Made by a program: the position numbers and the translations under genes. Shown here piece after piece: positions 1-6,825 of a stretch of DNA of 64,000 nt. The stretch is taken from the NCBI GenBank assembly GCA_964019425.1, contig OZ025813.1, positions 992,001-1,056,000 on the forward strand, given 5' to 3'. The notes under the pieces are model-generated. The model was not told where the DNA came from and did no database searches. It saw nothing but the letters and a program-made list of their open reading frames with translations. This DNA is from Flectonema sp. DT1601 (Eukaryota > Euglenozoa > Diplonemea > Diplonemida > Diplonemidae). Every line of letters starts with the position of its first letter. Position 1 is the first letter of the stretch.

Positions 1-2
1 CC

Positions 3-845
3 AGGAAATTACTGATAGCTATCAAATCTGGGATGCTGAATCCTGTCTTGAAACAAAACGGATTCACTTCATTTAGTAAGAAGACACTCTCACTGTTGTA
101 TGGAATCTTATGCTGTACCTGTATTCGAGATGTTGAAATTATTGAGTCGACTAACGTCATTGAAATAAGAGAGGAACACGTCGAGGAACCTCCACCACCA
201 GCTGTTGAGGATGTGATTGACGAGTCAGAAGTTCAAACACTAATGGAAGGCTGTGCTGAAATATCCGGAATTATTTCACCTGACTCATTACCCACTGTTA
301 TTGAAGGTAAGATGATAGACGCTGACTCCTTACAACCCATTAGAGAACTTGCTGAGTGGCATATAATTGAAATTCCAATAAAACATTTATATTTTTATCA
401 GACTTCTGTTGCAGGGACATTCAGTGATTCTCGTTCACTGCAGTCAACTGTTAATGAGTTACGAATGGGTGAGAAAACACCTTACAAAATACCCTTAATG
501 CATACTCTATTAGTTGATGGAAGACTATATGGAATGGGGACTAGAAGGACTGTTTGTTATCATCGAATTTGTGCTCACAATCAGAATGCAATGATTCCAG
601 TTCTGTTCGCTAATCGCAGCAGTGATAGCTCGTTACATAATAAAGAGGGGTTGAATATGTGTTTAATTCATCCATGTGTTATTGATGGAGTCACTTATCA
701 TGAAATGAGTAGATCTCCGCATTCACCTGATATATATTCGTGCAAAGATCTCACCAAACAATATGAAAATAACGTACTTCCGGTTAAACGTGAAGGAAGT
801 ACCGAGTATTGGCATCCTTACCCGTCAACACCTTGGGTTGCTTAG
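3..845 (+). CDS. ParB/sulfiredoxin-like domain protein, 5' end outside window
   Basis: The frame is open to the left window edge, so the Met at base 33 may not be the true start and only about 280 C-terminal residues are seen. The core (about residues 110-195 counted from base 33) reads IPIKHLYFYQTSVAGTFSDS, then a helix-like LQSTVNELRMGE stretch, then DGRLYGMGTRRTVCYHRI. This matches the layout of ParB-like/sulfiredoxin-fold domains found in many protist proteins: a beta strand, a Q-x-S-[IV]...F-x-D-x-R-S segment, then DG+LY...RR. In bacterial ParB the fold binds nucleotide and DNA, and in sulfiredoxin it binds ATP; the role here is unknown. The N-terminal part is acidic and proline-containing, and the C-terminus has no recognisable domain. 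The gene sits just upstream of a Penelope-like element. I see no evidence that it belongs to that element, though I cannot exclude it. Confidence 0.55.
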   Translation, partial: RKLLIAIKSGMLNPVLKQNGFTSFSKKTLSLLYGILCCTCIRDVEIIESTNVIEIREEHVEEPPPPAVEDVIDESEVQTLMEGCAEISGIISPDSLPTVIEGKMIDADSLQPIRELAEWHIIEIPIKHLYFYQTSVAGTFSDSRSLQSTVNELRMGEKTPYKIPLMHTLLVDGRLYGMGTRRTVCYHRICAHNQNAMIPVLFANRSSDSSLHNKEGLNMCLIHPCVIDGVTYHEMSRSPHSPDIYSCKDLTKQYENNVLPVKREGSTEYWHPYPSTPWVA

Positions 846-1030
846 GGCGTTTCATCATCAGATTTTCTTGTATTATTATTATTTTTTTACTGGTCTATAA
901 AATTATCTGTTAGGGGGGGGGGGGGCCCGGGGGGGGGGGGGAGGAAAAAAAAAGAATCGGAAATTTTTTCACTTTTTTTACATTCTTACTCACAGTTTTG
1001 TTTTGTTTTGTGCGCAACCCGGTACAAAAA
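846..1030. other. spacer with G/C homopolymer block
   Basis: No gene is seen. Bases 913-941 are almost pure G, interrupted by one CCC, in otherwise AT-rich DNA. The block could form G-quadruplex or foldback structures, or it could be a sequencing or assembly artefact. A-rich and T-rich runs follow. Confidence 0.5.
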
Positions 1031-1049
1031 TCCTAATAAAGGGTAATAG
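1031..1049. repeat. left terminal inverted repeat of the PLE
   Basis: The inner 12 bases are an exact reverse complement of 4898-4909. The outer TCCTAA mirrors TTAGGA at the right end, with a 1-base versus 2-base gap between the two blocks. Confidence 0.5.
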
Positions 1050-1377
1050 GTTAGTTACGCTGACACAATTCTCTTTTCTACCAAACAATGAGTTCGTGAG
1101 AACAACAAAAAAAAAAAGAAAAAATAAAAATATATTCACCATAACTGGATAATTTTATTATTCATGTTTGGGTCAAGCACAGAATCTGTTAATAATAAAG
1201 AAAATAATAAATTACAAATAAAAATAAAGGTTGTCCGTCACCTTCCAGTACTCGGTACGCTCCTGATGCTAATGCAAGCAGAAAGCTATTTCGAGATATT
1301 TCAGGTCAGGACGTCAACGCCATATTTTCCAAAGGAAAATTTTACAACGCCGCAAAATAAGAGGCAGACAACCCGGA

Positions 1378-4300
1378 ATGCGTACCCCCGGAGTCATTTA
1401 TGCACTCTTTAGAAGATCAGACCAGAAAGTAGTATACGTAGGGCAAACGTATAATTCTACAATGAAGCGAGTTCATTCCCACTGGTATGCTGCGAAAAAG
1501 CACTCAAGGGACAACAGCTACCAGGGGAACAAGCTTTATGAGTTCCTGGCAAAGCAGAGATTCCCACTCCTAGCCATGCCGCTAGAAAAGATTCCGGATT
1601 GCAATTACAACAACGCAGCGGATTTCTACAGAGCTGCCGCACCACGTGAACAGTATTATATTAATTCCTTTAAAAATCTATTAAATACGCGTGGCTATTA
1701 TGCACCAAAATTGAGTACGAACAGAAATCGCACAAGAAACAACCGCCAACCTCCACCTGTAAGACAACAACATCTTGCTACAGAAAACTTCTACAACTTC
1801 AACGAAGTAGCAGATGACGGTTACAATGTGAGCAGCACAACGTCCTCCAATACATTGCAACCAACAACAATAACACTAGAAACAGGTGTTTCTTTTCAAG
1901 TCGCAACGGATAAAAAATGGATCCCGTCAAAGCTTAACTATTTGTTTAAGCTTACTGACGAAGAATTCGTTGAATACGACTTCTCGCGTTGGCAGACACG
2001 CTCCACTACAAAAGTCTTGCAGTTTCTTAGAAGTAACTTTTTTCAAGAACATTACACTGCCCGCGTAAAACAGCTGGAGCATTGTTTCATGCAAAGACTA
2101 AATCCTGCCAATCTCAGAAGGGAAAACAAGAAGAAGGATTCGGACACTTACTGGTTGAAACTGAATCTTGGCCACAAAGCATTAGATCGTATTGGTCTTG
2201 GCGCTGTTCTTAGATGTGATGAAGTTAAAGCAACCTGTCCTTGTCTAAGAACTCTTGAAAGAACACGCATCTGTAACAAACTTGGAACAACAGTTGGTGA
2301 TATCGTCTTAAATGCATCTTCAACAAGCATCAATTCAGACTCCCCGACTCAATCTACTTGCAATTGCAGTACTCAAGAACTGAATAGTTTAAAATACAAC
2401 GGCCATTCTTGCGGACTCGCTATTGATTTACCAGTCTCAGAAGAACTAAGAGACTTCTTCGCACGAGGTCAAAAATTTAGAGTCCCAGTGCACCCATCAG
2501 CTGCATTAGAATCACTTGAAAATGATATTACTGAATATATAACTCACGCATACAAGAACGTTGGCGATAACTTTAAATCGATCTTTAAAAACACAATTCT
2601 TAAACAATTGCAGCTTAAATTAAGTAAAGACTTAAGCTTTCTTGACTCACCATTATCAAATAAAGCATGGACTGAACTTCAGAATCTTCAATCTCAGTTT
2701 GTGTTTCTTAAAGTTGACAAAGGACAGCACGATATTGGTTACATGTGTAAAATAAATTATTTGCTTTTACTTCGAGAGCAGCTACAAAGTGATTCTTATG
2801 AACGCATCACATCAGACGAACCAACTCTACTAGCCAACCTCAAGAACATGAACATTTCAATCAATGCCCGCCACTCTGATCGACTCCCACACCTATATGG
2901 AATGATTAAATTACACAAATCAGCTATCGGGATGAGATGGATTACTGGTGTCTCATCCTTCACGGGTACAGCGGAACAACGACAATACGATAAGGATCAT
3001 AATCTTGCACCTGCTACAGCAACAACATATGCGCACCAACATCTCTCTAGTATCCTTAAAAATGCGATGACTATATTGAAAGAGAAAGATATGCATTCAC
3101 GGTTCAAACGATACTGGATTGTGGAATCAGATGATGAAGTCTCTAGTTCGATTAAACAGAATTTGATGGTTTTGAAAAAATTATCCCCTAAGACTTTTGA
3201 TTTTACAACAATGTACACCCGCCTACCACACAACGCTATTAAAACTAAAGTAAGTGAAGCACTGCAAGAAGCCTTTAGTTTCAAAAATATCTTACGTCTT
3301 GAATCGAGTGACCCTACACGATTCCCTTCTCTTGCGCTTGCAGAATGTCAAAAATTACTTGAATTCTGTATTGACTCCTCCTTTATTGCATTAAGAGGTT
3401 ATATTTGGAGACAAACAATAGGCATTCCAATGGGTGGCAACGCCAGTAGCGACATAGCAAATCTCTACTGCTATAGAGTTGAATCCGCATATATCGATTC
3501 TTTAATTGAAGCAAAAAATCTAGACTTAGCTCGGCAACATGACCACTCGTGTAGATACATCGACGACTTCCTCACCTGGAGTTGCGACCCTCCACCAGCA
3601 AGTCTATACTCAATGGATTACACTGATACTTCGAATAATATCGATGACGTCTCTTATATAGGAATTCGTATCCGAATAGAGTTCACTAACACAAATAAAC
3701 GATGGATTCGTTTAAGTGTTAACGACAAAGCCAGGGGTTGGCATATTACGCCAACAAGGTTTACCCATCAGCATTCCGCAGCTCAAGAATCAATGGGTTC
3801 AGGTATCTTTACCACCATGATCTTACGAGCTCTAAAAATCTGCAACAACCAGGCAGACTTTTTACAGGAACTTGAAGCGGTAACATATAGATTACTCAAC
3901 CGGGGCTATAAATCTGACAATATCAGAGCAGCATGCCTCCGCTTCATTAGCTCTCACATTGATGATGGTAATACAGCAGCTGCAATGCGTCGACGTATCA
4001 ACCTTACTTTTGAGAAGTTTAGTCACAAAGTCCCATTAAGCATCGAAAAGGATACAATTAACCACACAGGCTCTACAAGCCATTCCTTGGATAAACGATT
4101 TCCACCATCCCTACATCAAACATCAGGAGAAGGTCTTCTCGGTGGAGAATGCGGATGGGCAGCGCTCAACTTCATTGCAGATCATTTATATATTGATAGA
4201 ATTAACTTCAGTTTTCTGCAAAACTACCAACAGCGATTTTATGAAGAATCTCTTAAAGTAGAACCGAACAACTCAGAGCATAAACCATCACCAGATGGTT

Positions 4301-4734
4301 GGTTCTCGCTACAAGTACTTAACATGGCTTGCATGACTAAATTCAACAGGAGAATCGAGTACTTCGTTAACCCTGCAGATTTCGATTATCCTGAAGCAGC
4401 CGCAGCACTTATTCTGCATAAAGCGAAAACAAGGATGACTCACTTTATTGTTGCGCTAGTCTCATTTGAGTCCATGATCATCCGAGACATTCTTAAAGGC
4501 ACAAAAGATTTAAGACTCCCTTTCGATCATTTTGACAAGATGTACCAAACTACAGAATATAGTTTCCATATGATACCATTAAAAGCTCAGACTGATATGG
4601 ATGTTACAATGACACCTGCGAATATAGGACCTTTGATGATATGCGAGGATAAAGTAAAACGGAAATTGGATGACGACTCATCCATTAACTCGACTGTAAT
4701 AGTGAAACGACCAGACGTCAAAAATTCAAATTGA
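1378..4734 (+). CDS. PLE polyprotein: GIY-YIG nuclease, reverse transcriptase, papain-fold protease candidate
   Basis: Residues 1-110 form a GIY-YIG nuclease: GVIYALF and VYVGQT for the paired strands, the Arg of STMKRVHSHW, and Glu/Asn in REQYYINSFKNLLN. A Cys-rich stretch (about 280-350; CPC, CNC, HSC) could bind zinc. The reverse transcriptase (about 350-850) shows LKVDKG, LPHLYGMIKLHK, RWITG, motif A FDFTTMYTRLP, GIPMGGNASSDIANLY and the catalytic CRYIDD. After it, about 905-1060, comes GGECGWAALNFIADHL (Cys925), then DGWFSLQVL, then THFIV (His1022), with Asp1037 exactly 15 residues after the His. This order and spacing resemble the Josephin cysteine protease (Cys14/His119/Asn134 in ataxin-3). 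The frame stays open upstream to 1273 with a very basic stretch, so the true start may be earlier or joined by splicing. Confidence 0.8.
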   Translation: MRTPGVIYALFRRSDQKVVYVGQTYNSTMKRVHSHWYAAKKHSRDNSYQGNKLYEFLAKQRFPLLAMPLEKIPDCNYNNAADFYRAAAPREQYYINSFKNLLNTRGYYAPKLSTNRNRTRNNRQPPPVRQQHLATENFYNFNEVADDGYNVSSTTSSNTLQPTTITLETGVSFQVATDKKWIPSKLNYLFKLTDEEFVEYDFSRWQTRSTTKVLQFLRSNFFQEHYTARVKQLEHCFMQRLNPANLRRENKKKDSDTYWLKLNLGHKALDRIGLGAVLRCDEVKATCPCLRTLERTRICNKLGTTVGDIVLNASSTSINSDSPTQSTCNCSTQELNSLKYNGHSCGLAIDLPVSEELRDFFARGQKFRVPVHPSAALESLENDITEYITHAYKNVGDNFKSIFKNTILKQLQLKLSKDLSFLDSPLSNKAWTELQNLQSQFVFLKVDKGQHDIGYMCKINYLLLLREQLQSDSYERITSDEPTLLANLKNMNISINARHSDRLPHLYGMIKLHKSAIGMRWITGVSSFTGTAEQRQYDKDHNLAPATATTYAHQHLSSILKNAMTILKEKDMHSRFKRYWIVESDDEVSSSIKQNLMVLKKLSPKTFDFTTMYTRLPHNAIKTKVSEALQEAFSFKNILRLESSDPTRFPSLALAECQKLLEFCIDSSFIALRGYIWRQTIGIPMGGNASSDIANLYCYRVESAYIDSLIEAKNLDLARQHDHSCRYIDDFLTWSCDPPPASLYSMDYTDTSNNIDDVSYIGIRIRIEFTNTNKRWIRLSVNDKARGWHITPTRFTHQHSAAQESMGSGIFTTMILRALKICNNQADFLQELEAVTYRLLNRGYKSDNIRAACLRFISSHIDDGNTAAAMRRRINLTFEKFSHKVPLSIEKDTINHTGSTSHSLDKRFPPSLHQTSGEGLLGGECGWAALNFIADHLYIDRINFSFLQNYQQRFYEESLKVEPNNSEHKPSPDGWFSLQVLNMACMTKFNRRIEYFVNPADFDYPEAAAALILHKAKTRMTHFIVALVSFESMIIRDILKGTKDLRLPFDHFDKMYQTTEYSFHMIPLKAQTDMDVTMTPANIGPLMICEDKVKRKLDDDSSINSTVIVKRPDVKNSN

Positions 4735-4813
4735 GCAAAAGCAAATAAACATTGCTAGCCCTATCCTGGCGAGCTCCGATGGATTTTTATCTTTGAACGA
4801 TAGCAACTTCAAC

Positions 4814-4900
4814 ATAGAATGAAGTCCCTTAGAACTTACTGATGAAGGCCTAAAAAGGGACAAGTAGTATAAGATTAAGGCCTGAAACTACATATTCTAT
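4814..4900 (+). ncRNA. hammerhead-ribozyme-like motif at the PLE 3' end
   Basis: CTGATGA (4839-4845) is followed by AGGCCT (4846-4851), a 26-nt loop, AGGCCT again (4878-4883; self-complementary, so a 6-bp stem II), and then GAAA (4884-4887). That is the conserved hammerhead core. ACT (4887-4889) can pair with AGT (4823-4825), placing a GUC cleavage triplet at 4824-4826. ATAGAAT (4814-4820) pairs with ATTCTAT (4894-4900) as an outer extension, giving a type III layout. Against it, stem I (4827-4838) pairs poorly. A 7-bp alternative helix, GTCCCTT (4824-4830) with AAGGGAC (4855-4861), could compete or act as a loop contact. It may be a decayed or divergent ribozyme. Confidence 0.4.
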
Positions 4901-4917
4901 TACCCTTTGATGTTAGG
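4898..4917. repeat. right terminal inverted repeat of the PLE
   Basis: CTATTACCCTTT is the exact reverse complement of 1038-1049 and is followed by TTAGGA, which mirrors the outermost left bases. Confidence 0.5.
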
Positions 4918-4995
4918 AAACTGCAGAAATGAATACTTTTCTTTTATTGATCTCTACTTTTCTTATTCTCACTTTTCTGTTCTAAAATTAATGAT

Positions 4996-5099
4996 ACTAA
5001 CTAACTATTCAGATTAAAAGATCTGTTTTATTTATTTATGGTCAAAGTGTTATCTATTTCTCTGTGCGATCAACAAAATATAATGCTTTATTTGAATGG
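4996..5099 (-). repeat. dispersed repeat family A, truncated copy
   Basis: It shares ACTAACTATTCAGATTAAAA and the following TTTATTTATTTATGGTCAAA with the copy at 49699, and the CTGTGCG...CAACAAAATATAA tail with the other copies. It lacks the hairpin-plus-homopolymer end. Confidence 0.6.
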
Positions 5100-5245
5100 T
5101 TTTTTTTTTTTTTTTTTTTTTTTTTGTAGTCGGAGAACGAAACTATTCAGATTAAAAGCCGATATTTCTTATGGTAATGATTTAATTTCCCCTGTGCGAC
5201 AGGATTTTGTCTGCGTTCAACGAAATATAAGGCTAATCTGAATGG
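5100..5245 (-). repeat. dispersed repeat family A, copy with poly(A) tail on the minus strand
   Basis: It starts with a 26-base T run on the + strand, which is a poly(A) tail on the minus strand. AGTCGGAGAACGAAACTATT follows, then ATTCAGATTAAAAG, CCCTGTGCG, and CAACGAAATATAAGGC. A terminal homopolymer on a short, non-coding dispersed repeat is what a SINE-like retroposon would leave. It lies directly against the truncated copy at 4996. Confidence 0.6.
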
Positions 5246-6047
5246 TTTTTTCCTTGCTCACTTGCGCTCCCTTTCTTATGATATGTGGAGAGCAACACAT
5301 GGTAGACTGCTACGTTATTGTTTCTATAGTAGCTGCTGTTTTCTTTTCTTCCTTTTTTTTTTTTTTTTTTTAAAGTTTCGTTGATTTTGAACAGCAATAT
5401 TCCAAAGCTGTAGTCAAACACGAACTAATTAAGATATTAATGAATTGTAAGTAGTAGTCACTCACCTTCGCGATACATAAATATGATTGTCTTTCTTGAG
5501 TTTGGTATTGGTGTGTGCTTTGTATTAATTTATTTCCGTCGGTGTTGCGCTCCTATTATAGGGGAGTATGTTAAATAGTAAAAATAATTAACCATTTTTG
5601 TTTGATTTTGTACTCCCATCTCCTGCCTGATACCGCGGTATCCGCCTTACTTTATTCGTTGGAGAAGGCTGGGTAAGGGAAGAAAAGATTTTTCTTTTTT
5701 AATATAATTCGAAATCAAAACTGTTTACTATCTAACAAAAGCGGGATAAGGTGGAAAGTGATTGTGCCTGTTCGCTTGGTAGACTGTAGTAACAATACTT
5801 TATCTTTTCCGTTCCCCTTTACTTTTTTTTATTTCTATTATTTTTCGTTGGATAAATATTTACAAAAAAAAAAAAAAAAAAAAAAAAAGATTTCCGTCAG
5901 TAGTACTTACCTCTACCACGTAACATAATTATATGAATTATTATTCGGTATTGAAGAATCAAAATACACTTCTCACAGGACTTAGAATAATGAATAATCA
6001 TATTAGTGATGTTGTCGTTTAATTCAAGCACGCTTTCCCCCTAACAG
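5246..6047. other. AT-rich spacer
   Basis: Homopolymer T (about 5356-5371) and A (about 5864-5888) runs are present. No convincing coding region or structured RNA is seen. Confidence 0.5.
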
Positions 6048-6057
6048 CGATTTATAA

Positions 6058-6510
6058 ATGTCCCTCACATCAGTATTTGTGTACGGAACCCTAAAGAGAG
6101 GAATGCACAATTATGAGAAGTTTTTAAATGGAAGAGCTGACTTCAGATGTGAGGGAGAGACAGTTGAAAAGTTTCCTCTCGTAGTCGACGCAATCGGAAT
6201 CCCATTTTTGATTAACAAGGAAGGTACTGGTTCCAACATCAAAGGTGAGATTTTTGAAGTCAGCGATGAAATGCTTGTTGCCCTCGATGGTCTTGAGCAA
6301 CACCCTCACTGGTACGAAAGAAGAAAGAGACAAATTAAAACATCTTCAGGAATAGAAGAGATCTGGGTCTACATGATTCCTAAAGGTCCAAACACCGATA
6401 CAACTCCTCTTTTTAACGAGTACACAATGGAACAGCATAAGAAATACGTCTCAGGTGACAGCAGAGAAGGTCTTCTCAAGGCTGATTGGGGAGGTTACGA
6501 AAAGCAATAA
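6058..6510 (+). CDS. gamma-glutamylcyclotransferase-like (AIG2/GGACT family) protein
   Basis: This 150-residue protein has the full length of the family. FVYGTLKRGMHNYEKFL near the N-terminus is the family's signature (YGTLxxG...N) that binds the gamma-glutamyl group. Glu80 in LDGLEQHPHWYERR is at the position of the catalytic Glu of GGACT (Glu82 in human). GGACT-type enzymes cleave gamma-glutamyl-amines such as gamma-glutamyl-epsilon-lysine, releasing 5-oxoproline, and are cytosolic. The fit is better to GGACT/AIG2 than to the glutathione-specific ChaC type. The ATG follows TTTATAA, and an acceptor-like CTAACAG ends 10 nt upstream. No intron is seen. Substrate is inferred from the family only. 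Confidence 0.85.
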   Translation: MSLTSVFVYGTLKRGMHNYEKFLNGRADFRCEGETVEKFPLVVDAIGIPFLINKEGTGSNIKGEIFEVSDEMLVALDGLEQHPHWYERRKRQIKTSSGIEEIWVYMIPKGPNTDTTPLFNEYTMEQHKKYVSGDSREGLLKADWGGYEKQ

Positions 6511-6825
6511 GAGCCTTCTCTATGTTGTTATCGATACTTCTACCCGACTGAACACAACACGAAGTGTCTCTTATTAATATTCCACCTATCTCGTAAACAT
6601 CACTGTGGGATGAAGTATTCCAAACCCTTTTGGAGTTCTTTGTTTCTATGATGCAGAATTGGTCCGTCAGCGAAGACCGCAACTTGCGTCGTGATTGTGA
6701 TGGTTGTTTCCTCTTTTTCTTTAGTTCCATTTCTTGTTCAAACTGAATAGCAATTGACTGTTAATTAATTAAACTATTTATTTCAAATGTAGGGTGCCGC
6801 CCCAACATGGCGCAGCCCACGGAAA
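6511..6825. other. spacer and kinesin 5' leader with a short overlapping uORF
   Basis: There is no gene. An acceptor-like AATGTAG ends at 6792. An ATG at 6807 in good context (AACATGG) opens a 12-codon frame that stops at 6845, overlapping the kinesin start in another frame. It would repress kinesin translation unless it is bypassed or the mRNA begins downstream of it, for instance after the CAG at 6812-6814. Confidence 0.5.

Larger units (their letters stand above)
1031..4917 (+). mobile_element. Penelope-like retroelement with N-terminal GIY-YIG nuclease
   Basis: The element holds one 1,118-codon reading frame with a GIY-YIG endonuclease before a PLE-type reverse transcriptase. That order is known from the Naiad/Chlamys clade of PLEs; canonical Penelope has GIY-YIG at the C-terminus. 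The proposed limits rest on a short inverted repeat. AAAGGGTAATAG at 1038-1049 is the exact reverse complement of CTATTACCCTTT at 4898-4909, and TCCTAA (1031-1036) mirrors TTAGGA (4912-4917). No target-site duplication was recognised. A hammerhead-like motif lies just inside the right end; PLEs are known to carry hammerhead ribozymes. The coding frame looks whole, so the copy may be young. Confidence 0.75.

Noticed and set aside
1263-1290. Possible second hammerhead 5' of the PLE (CTGATGC ... AGCAGAAAGC)
   Set aside because: The invariant A of CTGANGA is a C and the stem uses core bases, so I do not count it.
1164-1412. 82-codon frame overlapping the PLE start
   Set aside because: No domain is seen, it overlaps the GIY-YIG coding start in another frame, and its composition is typical of noise.
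6476-6730. 84-codon minus-strand frame after the cyclotransferase gene
   Set aside because: It overlaps the 3' end of a real gene and has no domain and only biased basic composition.
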